Positions 1 through 10,880 are shown, counted from the first letter of the stretch. The stretch is 64,000 bases of DNA from CADEED01 sp963842515 (GCA_963842515.1 CAWJGO010000002.1:1612001-1676000); one strand, 5' to 3'. A program made the numbers and translations. The notes: generated by a model not told the origin, from the letters alone.

Positions 1-46
1 TTCCGGCGCTCGGGTCAATCCCGAAGCTTCTTACGTGCCGCCCGCA

Positions 47-235
47 CTACTTCTGGCGACCCTCACTGGGGCTCACCTGCCTCGCGGCCTGAGTAAGAGC
101 GTCCTTGGCTTCCTGTTTCGTTCCTTAGGGAAATTGCTTTTGTAGTTGCCGTACTGCGTAGTCGAACTCGTATTTCTGCTTGAAGGAAATCAGATTGCGG
201 TCTGGCTTCCCGACTTTTCCCTTGTCATCTGTCAT
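47..235 (-). pseudogene. DUF3606-like small protein, broken by an in-frame stop
   Basis: The minus-strand frame from the ATG at 235 begins MTDDKGKVGKPDRNLISF and keeps one frame for 62 codons to a TAG at 47-49. Codon 37 is a TAA (125-127). The sequence on both sides looks like one charged, mostly helical protein. The G-x-PDR-x-I start followed by a YEF/Y-A-V stretch resembles DUF3606 proteins, which are small and of unknown function. It lies downstream of the large STAND gene on the same strand. It could instead be two short unrelated peptides, but continuity of frame and composition favours one gene with a nonsense mutation. Confidence 0.45.
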
Positions 236-303
236 GGTGATCTACTTCTGTGAATACACGTTGTGGAAAGCAATGTCGTCTGCAAGTCAGCCGCGTGTGA
301 GCG

Positions 304-778
304 TCACCGTTTCGGCCTCAAGAGAAACACCTCCAACGCAATCGATGAAGGAGCAGAGCTTCGGTACCCTTCGTAAAAGGCAACGGTACGCTTGTTGCCG
401 TCCTTCATCACCAACTCCCCGCCAGTCTCAGTATGGTGACATTCATCTGAACAATTCCTTCCTGGACCGGTTCGATGAGCGATTCGATCTTCAAGAGAAG
501 ATGATCATCCTGAACGTCGCGATTGGCGCGCAGCGTTGGCACAAGCTCGCTAACCAAGAATTTACCAAGACGTGGACGGAGCCGCCCGATTTCCCCGAAC
601 TCAGTCCTCAGTCGGCCGAGATCTTCCATTCTCGCGACGATCCCTCGCCAGACGGAGAGGTGGCCGGAGTCAATCATGGAACTCAGCCGAGCCACAGGAG
701 TGGCTGCCAGATATGCGCTTTGGCGCGTACTTCCTCCTGGCTACATTCGACGAGCTGAGCGATCGTAGGCGTCTTCAT
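304..778 (-). pseudogene. Unknown protein of about 155 residues, two frameshifts
   Basis: Three overlapping minus-strand frames join into one plausible protein. It starts MKTPTIAQLVECSQEEV at 778, moves into the frame reading ARLSSMIDSGHLSVWRGI near 695, and ends in the frame containing GELVMKDGNKRTVAFYEG, stopping at 304-306. The shifts fall near 695 and 410. No domain is recognised. It would be the second gene of a minus-strand operon headed by the STAND ATPase. The reconstruction rests on amino-acid character alone, so the gene may be wrong in detail. Confidence 0.35.
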
Positions 779-859
779 GATCCGATCAGACGCTCTTGGC
801 GTGTGGTTGAACCGATCCAAGAACTCGCGTCATTTGCAGGCCTCCAATCTAGCGGAAAT

Positions 860-3800
860 TCAAACCTCCCATCCCGCATCGCGCTCGTCGTCCGCGCGCT
901 TCGCGTCAACTTTCCGATCGATCATGTGTTGCAGTTGCGCCTGCGCCCATCGCCGTACCGAGGCCTTCGCATGTGATTTCAGGTCACCCAGCGGCTTTTC
1001 GAACAGAACAAAGTAGTTCTGCAGTGAGCCCGACCAGCTGAAGGTGTGCATATTCGCCGAGAAGGCGCGCAGGCACACCTTCGCGATCGCCGAACTCATC
1101 CAACAAGCGAAGCGCCAAGGGATGGAGTTGCTGCTCGGCCGCGGCGGTCGAGCGATTCAACAAGATCGGCGTGATGGAGGCGACGAACGCGGCTGCCACC
1201 TCAGGATGCGCATGACACCACCCGAAAAGTTGATCTTCGCGCAGGCTCAAGATGGCCGGCCGCTTCTCGTCGGAAAATGAGTGCCGGTCACCCAAGGCGA
1301 GCTCGAAATTCCAACGCGCACTTTGATTGGTCACGACGGCGTCACCAATAATGGGCCAGCTGATGTCTCCGTAGGTGGATAGGAGCTTCGGTAGCAGGGG
1401 CCTCAGCACGCCTTGAGCGTCGTAGTCCGGATTGGCCGCGAGACTCTTGGCGAGAGATGCCGCAATGGCGCGCGCGTCAGGGTCCGACGGCCCTTTCTCC
1501 AGGACCCACTCCATCATTTCCTTGAAGTGATGGACGTCGGCGGCGCGAAGATGGCTTTCGTCATGAGTGGGAACATGCTCAGCGAGAAGGCGCAGCTGCG
1601 GGCGCAAAGTCCAGACGCTCGCGTTTCTTGAGGAAGTAGACATCCCGAGGAGCGCGGACGCTTGAACGAACCCCGCACTTCCCATCCGGATGAGATCTCC
1701 CATGATCGGCGCCACCGCCTCTTCGGAAACCTTGGCAAGTACACCTCCGAAGGTCCATTGACCGAGCACGTGCGGTTCGATGAATCCACCGGCAAGACTC
1801 TTGCGCACCAACGCGATGTCCCCAGGCGTGATGCCCATCGCAAAGCAGACCGCCGGAAGCGTCACGGCGAAAACGGGTGATTTCCAAGCCATTTCTTTGA
1901 AAGCTTGCACGGCCGCGGGGTCGCGGTCGGCGAGCCCGGACAGATATCCACCCAGAAAAACGAGGTTTCGTTTCTCGGGAGGCGTCGCCTCGTAGGCGCC
2001 GAGTATCCCCTCGCGCCAACGCAGCGGATCCGGCGAGAGCTTCGCGAGCGCCACGCCAAAAATCGAACCCCTTACGTTGTTCGCCCGCACTCACCTGCGA
2101 GAAATAGCCTGCAATGGCGGCCGGATCCTTGAGCAAGTCTTGGGTGAGCTCCTCGATCGCCGCAGTCTGCCGAGCATCGCGGTCTTCGAACGGCACTTTC
2201 TCGTCCTCTGGATAGTCCCAGGGCATCTCGCTGACGAGAAAGCGCACTCGATCGGCTTGCGCACGCGGCGTGAGATCCGCAATCAATTTTCGGACTCGGT
2301 CAGCGACTCCCTGCTCCAGGCCCTCTTCATCGTATTGAAGAATATCGCCCAAGGAATTGAGCGCCGGAGGCCAGTAGGGATGGGCACTGGCAAGCCGCTT
2401 CACGGTCGACTCGACGAAGTCGATCTGTCCGCGCGTGACGAGGCTTCTGAATCTCGAGCCGAGTTCAGACCTGGCAAAGCCTCCCACTTCATCGATTCGC
2501 TCCGCTAAGTCAACCAAGCGTTCCAAGCACTGATCAATATAGTCCCACGCGTCTTTCCAAAGCGGTGGCAACCACCTTTGCAGTGCCGGGCTCGATGGCC
2601 GTGCACTTCCGCGCCCACGGTTCGCATCGTCGATTCGGTCTGAGCACCTTTGATGAGGGCCTTGACGAGGATCCTCAGCTGAGCCAGGTCATCCGACTTC
2701 GCCGCCTCATCGAGCACCTGGAGTCGCACCCCCCCGCTGGCGGCGGTATTGCCGCCCAGCACCGGGAAAAAGCTATCGAACAGACCGGTGGCGTCGTCGA
2801 CCACTTCTCGGTCCTCGGCCACCGCAAGCTTCAGGAGAAGCCGCGCGGCACGCTCGAACGCTCTGCGGCAAGAAGGCGATCTTTTCGAGCGCGTGACACA
2901 GCGTCCGGCGAATATCCTCGATCAACCTTCTTCAGGTCCTCCGAAGCGAGCCCCGCGGTTACGCGTTCCAAGAGCGTCAAGACAGTCTCGGCATCCAGTT
3001 CCGCCAGGGACTCCATGACGGTGCTTCGGCCCTCGATGCCGAGCTTCGTCATCGAGTCGAGCGGGCCGTTTCGCCGGCCAACATGTTTGGCCACCTGCAC
3101 GGCGATCGCGTCTTTGCCATTGATCGGCTGCGTATTCAACTGTGCCAGGCGCCGCGCTGCGTGCACGCGCAAGTACACCGGTAGATCACCGGTGAGGACC
3201 TGATCCCACCGGCTCGACCCCCACTGTCGCCACTGCCGTTCGGCGAGCGCCAAAGCAATCGGCTGCGGCTGAATGGTTAGAAGCCGTCCGCGCCGCTGCG
3301 CGACACCGCGCCGCTCGAGTTCCTCGAGCGCCGCGCGCATTTCGTCCGCGCTCCGGGGCGTACCCAGGTTGGCGATGAGGTCTACGTCGGGCTCTCGCTC
3401 CTGGGACACGCCAAGCAATCCAAAGGCGCTCGCGCGGAGCGCCGCATCCAGGAGCGCAGCAGGGTTGCTTGGACGTCGGCCGAGCACAATGGAATCGGCC
3501 ATCGAGTCTTCCGTCGCCGCGGATACCGCCTCTCCGCGCACCCACGCTTCACTCAAGAGCACTGCCATCAAAGGATTGCCGGATGAGAATTTCAGCAGTC
3601 GCCGAAGATCTTCGCTCGGCAATGCAGCAATCTTGTTGCTGAGGATTCCTTCGATGACGCTCGACTCGGCGGTGGAAACTTTGCAAGTCGCATCCGCCGC
3701 GCTCGCGCTTCCCAAGGGTTCAAAATCGATGATGACGAGCGAGAGATTGCTGCCGATGCGTTTGACGATCGCGGCCAGATCCCGATGTGTGTCCGGCGAG

Positions 3801-4951
3801 CAGCGGTCCACCACGACGATGGCGCGTTTGGAGGAGTCTGCCAACGACTGCACCGTGGACTTGATCTCGGCGCTGCCCACGTCGCTTTCGACCGCATAAA
3901 TGACCTGATCGCTGATCGAGCTCAATAGTTCATCGCCATCGCCAGGCGCGAGCGCCTCGAGCACTAGGCGGGACTTGCCGACGCCCGATCCGCCCTCCAC
4001 CCGCACGACCGTCCGACGCCTGGTGACGTGCTCGCGTATGGTCTGGCGCAGTTCTTCGAGCCTACTATCCGAAACGAAAGGAGAACTTTCGTGCTCGTGG
4101 CGCCCAGCCCAATGTGTCCATCCTCGAAATGGTCCGGTCAGGCCAGGCTGCGTGTGCTCCAACAACCAGGTGGCCACCGCCGGATGCGCGTTCACCCACA
4201 TGGCGATCTGGCTCGCATCACGAAATACGATCTGCTCGGGTTGGACTGCAAGGCCTGCAGTTTCGAGCGCCTCGCAAATCTTCTTCTCCCGCGCCGTGCG
4301 CTGCTTGTTGGTGAGTTCGCGTGCACAGAGCACAACGTAGGTACCGCCCGCTTCAATCGCCTCGCGTATCGGCGGCTCGATTTCTCCTGCCGTGTTTCGG
4401 AGATCGCTAGCCGCCTCGGCCGGACTGACCTCGGTTGCTTTGAGCTGAAAAACGCAGTGATGCGACGGCAAGAAGTTAGTCTTCTCAGGACCGCCCACCC
4501 AAATGATGTGGGCATCCTCGCCCTGATCGGCCGCAGTCAAGTTCTCCGCGACGTGAATGCTTCCAGCGGGGATCTCATGCTGTTGCGCCTCAGCCGACAG
4601 CAGACGTCGCGCGAGCAGGACCAACTTCCGATCCGTGAGGACCTCCACGTGTCCGCCCGTCACGTGGAAAGGACCCGCATCGGCGTGCTCAATGGGTTGG
4701 GACTTGTTTCCGGTGAGCGTCGCCAGTGCAGCCGGGTTCGCCTCCAGGAGGCGTAGCAGGTTCGCCACCGCAGCCGTCGGTTGCACCTCCCCCTTTTCAT
4801 ACTTGATGAAGGCCTTTGGCCCGCCACCGATGATCTCGCCGGCCTCGATACTCGAGAGTCCCAGGCTCTCTCGAATTCGACGAATGTCCTCCCGCGCCAG
4901 CGGCCGGCGGCCGGTATCTGTCTTGGTACCATCTAGCGTAATATCGATCAT
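860..4951 (-). pseudogene. HTH / PD-(D/E)xK-like / STAND P-loop ATPase giant protein, frameshifted
   Basis: The first 700 or so codons are open. Residues 17-70 form a MqsA-type helix-turn-helix (SIEAGEIIGGGPKAFIKYE). Residues 95-240 have D146 and a Q169-L-K171 motif, as in PD-(D/E)xK nucleases with a Q-x-K end. A Walker A GGSGVGKS lies at 320-327 and a Walker B AIVVVD at 377-382. The rest continues in other frames through a long helical region (CHALEKIAF, WKDAWDYI, MPWDYPEDE) to TFSWSGSL and a stop at 860. Breaks fall near 2,930, 2,850, 2,595, 2,100 and 1,090. The ancestor was about 1,360 residues. The layout resembles nuclease-STAND antiphage effectors (Avs-like), here with a DNA-binding head that could repress its own promoter. 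The defence role is inferred; the gene is probably dead now. The longer TTG start at 4987 coincides with a -35 box and is rejected. Confidence 0.75.
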
Positions 4952-4952
4952 G

Positions 4953-4987
4953 AGTACCATAATGGTACTTTTCATAAGACTCGTCAA
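4953..4987 (-). promoter_or_regulatory. Promoter with palindromic operator for the HTH-STAND gene
   Basis: On the minus strand TTGACG (4987-4982), a 17-bp spacer and CATTAT (4964-4959) form a good sigma70-like promoter. A 17-bp palindrome, AGTACCAT-A-ATGGTACT (4953-4969), covers the -10 box and ends just before the ATG at 4951. It is a plausible binding site for the MqsA-like HTH encoded downstream, giving autorepression. The expected transcription start is only a few bases from the ATG, so the mRNA may be leaderless. Confidence 0.55.
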
Positions 4988-5165
4988 CGACCGGGGCTTT
5001 GTCGAAACCGCCGCCTAAACCAGCCTGCAGGGCACTTTCAGCTCAGTAGAAGCCAACCGCCCGAACGCGCAAATCTTGTCTCGTGTTCGCGCGGCCACCG
5101 TCGGGGCGCATCGCGTTAGCCTCTGGCGTTACCCCCTACCCTATGAATTTCGATGGGTGCCCTTC

Positions 5166-6532
5166 ATGCAACGCGAATTCGATCGAGACAAGCCGCCGGA
5201 TCGCCTGATCGAAAGCTTCGCTGCGAACCGACATACAAGCGTGTTCCGCCGTCGCGCAGTTCTCACGCAGGATGAGCAAGGAAAATGGCGGAGCTTGCGG
5301 GTTGCGTAATCGTCCTCGGAGATCCCGAGTCGCCTCCTCAACCCCGTCAGTCACTCAACTACCCGCGTGCGTGCCTGCACGAAGACTTCCTCACGGGCGA
5401 GGAATGCGAACAACTTGCGCGTGCGCTTCATCAAGGCCACGTGCAAATAGGTGACCTCGTCCTCGAGCAATCCCAGAATCCGCAATGGTCCACTGAATTC
5501 CTGCCGTTGGAGAACGACTACATGCATCGCGCCGGCTATGTAGTGAGCCTGCGCTTCTCGACGCCGAGCAACAGAATCAATGTGGGCCCGCTTCTGGCTC
5601 TACAGCTCCCGTACTATCCGGATATCAACGAGGCTGCTCAGGACTGGCTGCCGTTCAAGGTTCACCACGGCGACGGAGACGGGAAACGCGACGGAATTGT
5701 ATTTCTGCTTCCGCAGACACACGCCTACTTCTCCAACGTCACCTTCCCGGATGATGGACTCATCTCGGTCGAAGTCTCCGGCACCGAGGTCGGCAAGGAG
5801 CCTTTGAACGTAAAAGGCGCGTATTGGCAGGCCCGCAAGATTCATCAACTCGACGTGGCGGTCGCCGATGCTCGGGCCGAGCTATCAATCCCCGAGGACG
5901 CGGAGCGTCTAGAGTACTACCTGATGGGCGCCGACGGAGCGACTTACGATTTTCAGCGCGAAGACCGATTCGGCCACTCCGGCCTTGGCAGGCGTCGAGT
6001 CGGATCCCCCGCGCGAGACCTCCTCGACCAGGTTCAACGCGCCTGCTTGGAGGCCGAAGGGCAGCAGATCGAGTTCAAGCCGTTCTTCGATCCGGCGCAA
6101 CCGCTCGCCCAGAATCGTCAGGTAACGAAGCTCGGAGAAGTGGTCAAGACGGTGGTCGCTTTCGCCAACGCCGAGGGTGGCCGCATCTACGTCGGAATTG
6201 ACGACGACTGTACCGTTGTTGTAGAAATAACAAGAGCTAGTCTCTTGGGGCTAGGTTAACGGACCGACCAACCGGCGATTCAGTCCTATATCGGATCCGC
6301 TCACAACACGCTCAAGGCGCGGATCGAAGGAGACATTGTCCTCCGGTTTTCGCATACGCACGTCGATGACATGATCGTTGTTGTCGTAGACGTGTCTCGT
6401 GGTGAGTTGCCGGTCACGATGCAAGGTGACAGCCACCTGTACGTGCGAACCGGGCCAAACAACCGTAAAGTCCCACCGCAGAGAATCGCTTACCCGAGCC
6501 AACATCGTGAGAATTGTCTGGCATTCGAGTGA
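5166..6532 (+). pseudogene. AlbA_2 (Schlafen-like) domain protein, interrupted
   Basis: The body (from about 5285) ends in an AlbA_2 fold: IEFKPFF, then VKTVVAFANAEGGRIYVGIDDD, the typical E-F-K and AFAN-GG-x-GxDD signature of Schlafen AlbA_2 proteins. The frame stops at TAA 6257-6259, yet the same frame continues without a shift through QSYIGSAHNTLKARIEG and HLYVRTGP to TGA 6530-6532, so the break is a nonsense codon. A 5' piece from ATG 5166 (MQREFDRDKPPDRLIESF) appears to join after a shift near 5,290. If it does not belong, the start is ATG 5285. AlbA_2 proteins bind nucleic acid or regulate transcription. The next gene overlaps it (TGATG). Confidence 0.55.
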
Positions 6533-7266
6533 TGAAAGACGCTGCGATGGAAAACGAGACCACACGGACCCTGGACGGGCCCACGAGGCTGGAGCAGCTG
6601 AAGGCCAGTTTGCTCGGAAACGGCGCGACTTTTTATCGCGCCCAAAAGGTTGCGAGCGATCGGTTCGCGCCAAGACCAAAGCCACCTTCGGGCGCATGTT
6701 GGACGCACATCTGCTAGTTAGCGGCGTGCTCGCCGGCGTACTCCTGCGGACCAATGGCAAGCGAAGCCAAGACGGTCTCTTTAGCCAAGAACGAAGAGTT
6801 CTCTTCGCATCCTATGTCGTGGGTATGCCTATCTGCGAACTGGCAATCGAAGAAGGTCGCTACCTGCAAGCACTCACACTCCTTCGCCAGGAGATGGAGA
6901 CGCTGGCTCAAATTGTGGCGTCTCATGCCGGGAATCAAAAAGCGAGAGAAGCGAGCGACCGTGGCTGTCCTCGGAAGAGACATTTCCCGTGTCTATGGCG
7001 ACCTCTCAGCCGCCGCTCATGCCTCGAACCATGACATGGCCTCAGAGCTACTGACTGAGGTCATGGAGAGCGAGCATGCAATCTCACGGGCGACTTACTT
7101 TTACCCGGTCGAGAATCAGAGGCTCGCCCGACAAGCGTTCTCTCTTCATCTCGTCCTGACCATGAATTTGATTGGCCAGGTCGCCATCGACTACAACAAA
7201 GCGCATCCCGAGGATGGCTTCGGTCCCCTGGATCGGGAGGCGCTCGATGTCGCCTGGATCTCCTGA
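6532..7266 (+). pseudogene. Unknown helical protein, two frameshifts
   Basis: The start at 6532 overlaps the AlbA_2 stop (TGATG). The first frame reads MENETTRTLDGPTRLEQL. It passes near 6,660 to a frame with LDAHLLVSGVLAGVLL and ELAIEEGRYLQALTLLRQE, then near 6,940, at a run of five A, to a frame with ISRVYGDLSAAAHASNHD, ending DVAWIS at 7266. The product would be about 240 residues and almost wholly helical. No family is recognised. The overlap suggests it was translated with the AlbA_2 gene, perhaps as a partner. Confidence 0.45.
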
Positions 7267-7322
7267 AAGCTGAGGGGATAGTAGCAAGAACACCCCCACC
7301 AAGACCAGCTTGGGGTCCTAAC

Positions 7323-8202
7323 ATGGCAAAGATGAAACGGAACCACTGGGTTCCGCAAGCTTATATTCAGGCTTTTGCGGCCGATCCGGACAGGAAGGAG
7401 AAGATTTGGCGATTCAGCAAGGAGGAAGGTGATCCGGAGCTGAAACCCATGGCCAAGTACGGACCTCCTGACCGCTCCTATCCTCCCCAAGGATATCAGC
7501 GGCCAGCGGGACTATTCCTTCGAGGTTCAGCTTTCGAGGCTGGAACAATGGTTTGGCGAGCGGCCATGGGAGCTCCTGTTGACAGAGTACGTAAACCTCG
7601 GTGACCAGACCTTCCGCAAGATGGCCTCGCTGCTGGCGGCAGTGATGTACCTCAGGAATCCCAGATCGCTTGAACTCTCCAACAATACTCACCGGCAAAT
7701 GGTGGACCTCCTGAAGGATCTCCCGAAGCTGCCTCAATACTTCGAGCACAAGGGAAAGACATACCCCATTGATACGAGTAGTTGGGGCGAGTTCAGGGAC
7801 GGGGATGACGAGGGGTCTCAAGATGGCCTGGATCGCCAGCGTAAAGGAGGCTGGATGGCTAGCCGAGTTGCTCATGACCATGCGCTGGTCCATGGTGATC
7901 TCGGACACGCCGGGATTTATCACGTCCGACCACCCGGTGACGGTCGTCCACCCTTCCCTTTCGTTCCGGGGATTCAACGACCCGCAGACACTCGTGATCT
8001 TTCCCTTCATCCCTATCGGCTCCTGATCATGGATCACCATATGAATGAGCCGGCAGGACAGTACTACCCGGCCGGAGACGCCCTGCCAAGTTGGAACTAC
8101 TCGATATGGCGTAACTCCATCGAGCATATGTTCTGCCACCGCAATCCGGACGAGGTTCTCTCCGAGCTCATGCAGGATGCGAAGAAGCGAGGCTTTGCAT
8201 GA
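7323..8202 (+). pseudogene. DUF4238 protein, three frameshifts
   Basis: The start MKRNHWVPQAYIQAF is the N-terminal signature of DUF4238 (N-H-x-V-P-x-x-Y/H). Coding then passes through two other frames, including the family's second landmark TPGFITSDHPVT near 7,915. Shifts fall at about 7,460, 7,800 and 8,025. The last frame ends KKRGFA at 8202. The function of DUF4238 is not known to me. The stop overlaps the ATG of the next gene by four bases (ATGA), as in the second, intact DUF4238 pair at 18.5 kb. Confidence 0.7.
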
Positions 8203-8744
8203 AGGACACGTTTGCGATACCGCTGTCTCCGGAAGAGGAAGAACTGGTCCGAAAGATCGAGTTCGACGGCCTTCGTCAAATCGATACTTCGGAACACTGG
8301 CGGAAGAACGGTGAGCTGGCCTTGGAGCTTGTTAGATCAATTCAGGGCCGCAATGCGATCCCGGCACACCGCTGGGACTGGTTCGTAGAGCCCGAGTACA
8401 ACGTCGGGGGGCACGGCTCATCGCATCGAGACATTTTCGAGAAGAACGGAACACGCGGAAACGACATTGCGCGCCACGCGCATTTCTTGCCCTTTCTTCA
8501 CTACTTCATCTACGGCCCTGACCTGCCTGCGGCAGTGATCGATGCTTTTCAGGCGAAGGTGGACGAGTGCGGCATGGTTACCTCGGGCGATGTGATTCCG
8601 CTCGGGAAGACGGCGCGACAGCTGACCAAGAATGCCGGGCTCAACCGAAAGAAGGCCGCGGAGGAGTTCTTCAAGCTTGCGCTTGAGCTCGATCTCGGCG
8701 AGGGCACGGGGCTTTCGGTCCGTACTCAGGTCATGCGGGCGTAA
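8199..8744 (+). CDS. Partner of the broken DUF4238 gene, unknown function
   Basis: An intact 181-residue soluble protein with no signal peptide or membrane segment. It starts MKDTFAIPLSPEEEELV and overlaps the DUF4238 stop by ATGA, so it was probably translated by coupling. The C-terminal third (LGKTARQLTKNAGLNRKKAA and on) is helical and basic and could bind nucleic acid, but no family is recognised. It stays open while the upstream gene is destroyed, so it may still be expressed or may be broken too recently to show it. Its product does not visibly resemble the partner at 20.1 kb. Confidence 0.6.
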   Translation: MKDTFAIPLSPEEEELVRKIEFDGLRQIDTSEHWRKNGELALELVRSIQGRNAIPAHRWDWFVEPEYNVGGHGSSHRDIFEKNGTRGNDIARHAHFLPFLHYFIYGPDLPAAVIDAFQAKVDECGMVTSGDVIPLGKTARQLTKNAGLNRKKAAEEFFKLALELDLGEGTGLSVRTQVMRA

Positions 8745-8868
8745 CTCCGAAACCGGCTACCTCCCGTGCCTTGATCGGTGAGTTCCTCAGCGCCGGCCTG
8801 AGACTCTCGTGTCAAAGTCAAACTTCGGTACGCCAATTTGCATCAGGCCATAGCAGGGACAGCCAAAC

Positions 8869-10302
8869 GTGACAGGCGCGAGTACAACATTGTCGCTACT
8901 GCGGCAGATCGTCGCGAACATTCAGTCCGAGCCGTCCAACGCAAAGCCTGTCACGCAGGCGGACCTCAACCACCTAGATTTCGTAAGCGGGAAGATTGGC
9001 CCCGAAGGCATAGTCGGCATCCGGCGTGCGGCGACCGCGGCCATTGCTGATCTATCGGAACGTCTCTTCCGCAGCACGACGGACTACGAGCGCGGATGCA
9101 CGTATGCAGCGTTGCGCGAGCAGGTCACCCATGCGATTTTGGAAGATTTTCTGGGACGTTCGCCTGATAGCCTTGGCGCCGCAGACATCGCGCGGGTTGA
9201 GCAACGTGTTGCAACCTGGTTCTCCACAGACGCAAGACGACTCGAGCATTTCATTCCGTGCATCCTGCCGCCGCGCGAGGCGCCTCCCTTTGCTGTAGGA
9301 CCGGTGACGTTCACGTACGGCGAGTACTTCGTCGAACGTCAGTTCAAGCCGGACCCAGCGCTGCTCGAAGTCACGGTGCGTCCGCTGCTGGAGGCGATGA
9401 GTCAAGGCTCTGCGAATTGGATGGCGACGGTGTCCGTCGATCGCTGCCTAGCAGGTCGCTCGCGCGAGTGGGCGGATCTGGCCGTCAACCTCGCGTTGGT
9501 AGGTGTACAGCTAGCCATGCAGACCGATGACTCAAAATATGTCGCGCGGCTGAGCGGGCGAACGGTGCCCCGCTATCGCGTCTCACTCTCGCGCAGCACG
9601 GCCGCGACCGCCGGGGGGCTACAGAAGCAGATTCCCGGCGTCACATTCGGAGACGGTGTATTCGAACGAGTACTCGCGCAGCGCGACAACATTCTGAAGA
9701 GTGTGGGGCGCCGAATTGCAACGTTCATCCAGCCTACCGCAGGGTTTCGAGTGCTGGAAACTGCTTGGGCCGATGCGGCCTACTGGTTTCATGAAGGTTT
9801 GGCTGAGCCGCTGGACACGATTGCGGTCACGAAGTTAGAGACATGCATCGAAGTGCTGATGCGCGCTGAGAAGACCAGCGGCAGCGAGCGAGGCGTCTGC
9901 GAAGCCATCGCGGCGTTCTATGGAATTGCTGCCGACGAACTCGTCTCGCCGCAGTCGCAGCTCACCGTCAAACAACTGGCCAAAGACCTGGTCCGCGACC
10001 GATCGAGAATTCTGCACGGAACCTGGTCCACACTAACGCACTCGCTGCGCCTGAGCCGACTCAACTTGGAAACATTCGCCGGCAGCCTGCTGGCGAACTA
10101 CACGTGGGGGACTTTAATTATACTCAAAGATTGTTCACGCCACCGACGCCCTCGAACCCTTTCTTGCGTTCGCCAAACTGCACACCGCGAAGAAGAAGCC
10201 GTCGGTGACACCAAGCGCCGAAGATGCACATCCAAGATCGGAACAATGATAGTAGTCCCGTTCGTGGCGTGCTGGGCGATTGCCACTTCCGAAGCACAAT
10301 GA
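8869..10302 (+). CDS. HEPN-motif protein, probable frameshift near its 3' end
   Basis: A GTG start opens a 477-codon frame. Near residue 385 it carries the HEPN-type motif RSRILH (R-x4-H) in a long helical C-terminal domain, as in HEPN ribonucleases and HEPN-only proteins. From about 10,120 the frame becomes arginine-rich and unlike protein. The +1 frame instead reads KIVHATDALEPFLAFAKLH and stops at 10247-10249, which looks like the true C-terminus, so one small indel lies at 10,118-10,127. The existing frame ends with ATGA on the next gene, which may be chance. It is probably a toxin- or defence-type RNase, but the catalytic role is inferred from one motif only. Confidence 0.55.
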   Translation: MTGASTTLSLLRQIVANIQSEPSNAKPVTQADLNHLDFVSGKIGPEGIVGIRRAATAAIADLSERLFRSTTDYERGCTYAALREQVTHAILEDFLGRSPDSLGAADIARVEQRVATWFSTDARRLEHFIPCILPPREAPPFAVGPVTFTYGEYFVERQFKPDPALLEVTVRPLLEAMSQGSANWMATVSVDRCLAGRSREWADLAVNLALVGVQLAMQTDDSKYVARLSGRTVPRYRVSLSRSTAATAGGLQKQIPGVTFGDGVFERVLAQRDNILKSVGRRIATFIQPTAGFRVLETAWADAAYWFHEGLAEPLDTIAVTKLETCIEVLMRAEKTSGSERGVCEAIAAFYGIAADELVSPQSQLTVKQLAKDLVRDRSRILHGTWSTLTHSLRLSRLNLETFAGSLLANYTWGTLIILKDCSRHRRPRTLSCVRQTAHREEEAVGDTKRRRCTSKIGTMIVVPFVACWAIATSEAQ

Positions 10303-10880
10303 AGAAGAACCGTCAGTACTTTCGGACCGACGAGAAACTAGACACCGAGGGATGGCTGAGAAAGGCGGCGGAGACTCTCGCTCTCGTTCGCGCAGACCCA
10401 TCCGAATGGAAGTGGGCATTGATCGCGATCCATTCAGCGGCTCAGGGGATGTTTGTCATGGCCTTGTCTGTGGGGAACACTCTGTCTACGCTTAAGTCGG
10501 GCCATGCCGCAGGCTGGTTGAAGGCCCACCGGTCGGGCGAGCCGTATCCTTCGCAACTCGACCTTGACTATTTCGGCGCGCTCTACAAGAAGGCTAAGCA
10601 ACACTCGAAGTTTGCGGCTACCGAATATCAGGACGAGGCGATCGGACAGCTAAACGAGCTGCGCAACAATTTCATTCACTTCCATGCGCAGGGCTGGTCA
10701 ATCCAACTAGCCGGTCTGCCTACGATTTGCCTGAACAGCCTTGAGATCGTGGAGCATTTGGGATGGAAGTTCGGCGGCATCCGGTGGCACACGGAGGCTC
10801 AATCCGAGCGCACCAGGCAGCACTTGCGAAAGCTGGTTGCGGAATTGAAGCATCTAGATGAGGACTGCAATTCAAAGTAA
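10299..10880 (+). CDS. HEPN-motif protein
   Basis: An intact 193-residue protein starting MKKNRQYFRTDEKLDTEG. Residues 20-60 contain an E-W-x-W-A-L-I-A-I-H-S-A-A-Q-G-M-F helix. Near residue 130 lies ELRNNFIHFHAQGW, the standard HEPN R-N-x3-H signature with a following tryptophan. Such proteins are RNases or their structural relatives, often in toxin-antitoxin or defence contexts. It follows another HEPN-motif gene and precedes a third. The ATG lies inside the upstream stop (ATGA). It is one of the few open genes in this part of the island. Confidence 0.65.
   Translation: MKKNRQYFRTDEKLDTEGWLRKAAETLALVRADPSEWKWALIAIHSAAQGMFVMALSVGNTLSTLKSGHAAGWLKAHRSGEPYPSQLDLDYFGALYKKAKQHSKFAATEYQDEAIGQLNELRNNFIHFHAQGWSIQLAGLPTICLNSLEIVEHLGWKFGGIRWHTEAQSERTRQHLRKLVAELKHLDEDCNSK

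Noticed and set aside
10250..10302. ATGA overlap between the first and second HEPN-motif genes as proof that the 8869 frame is intact
   Set aside because: The last 55 codons look out of frame, while the alternative frame ends naturally at 10249, so the overlap is probably chance.
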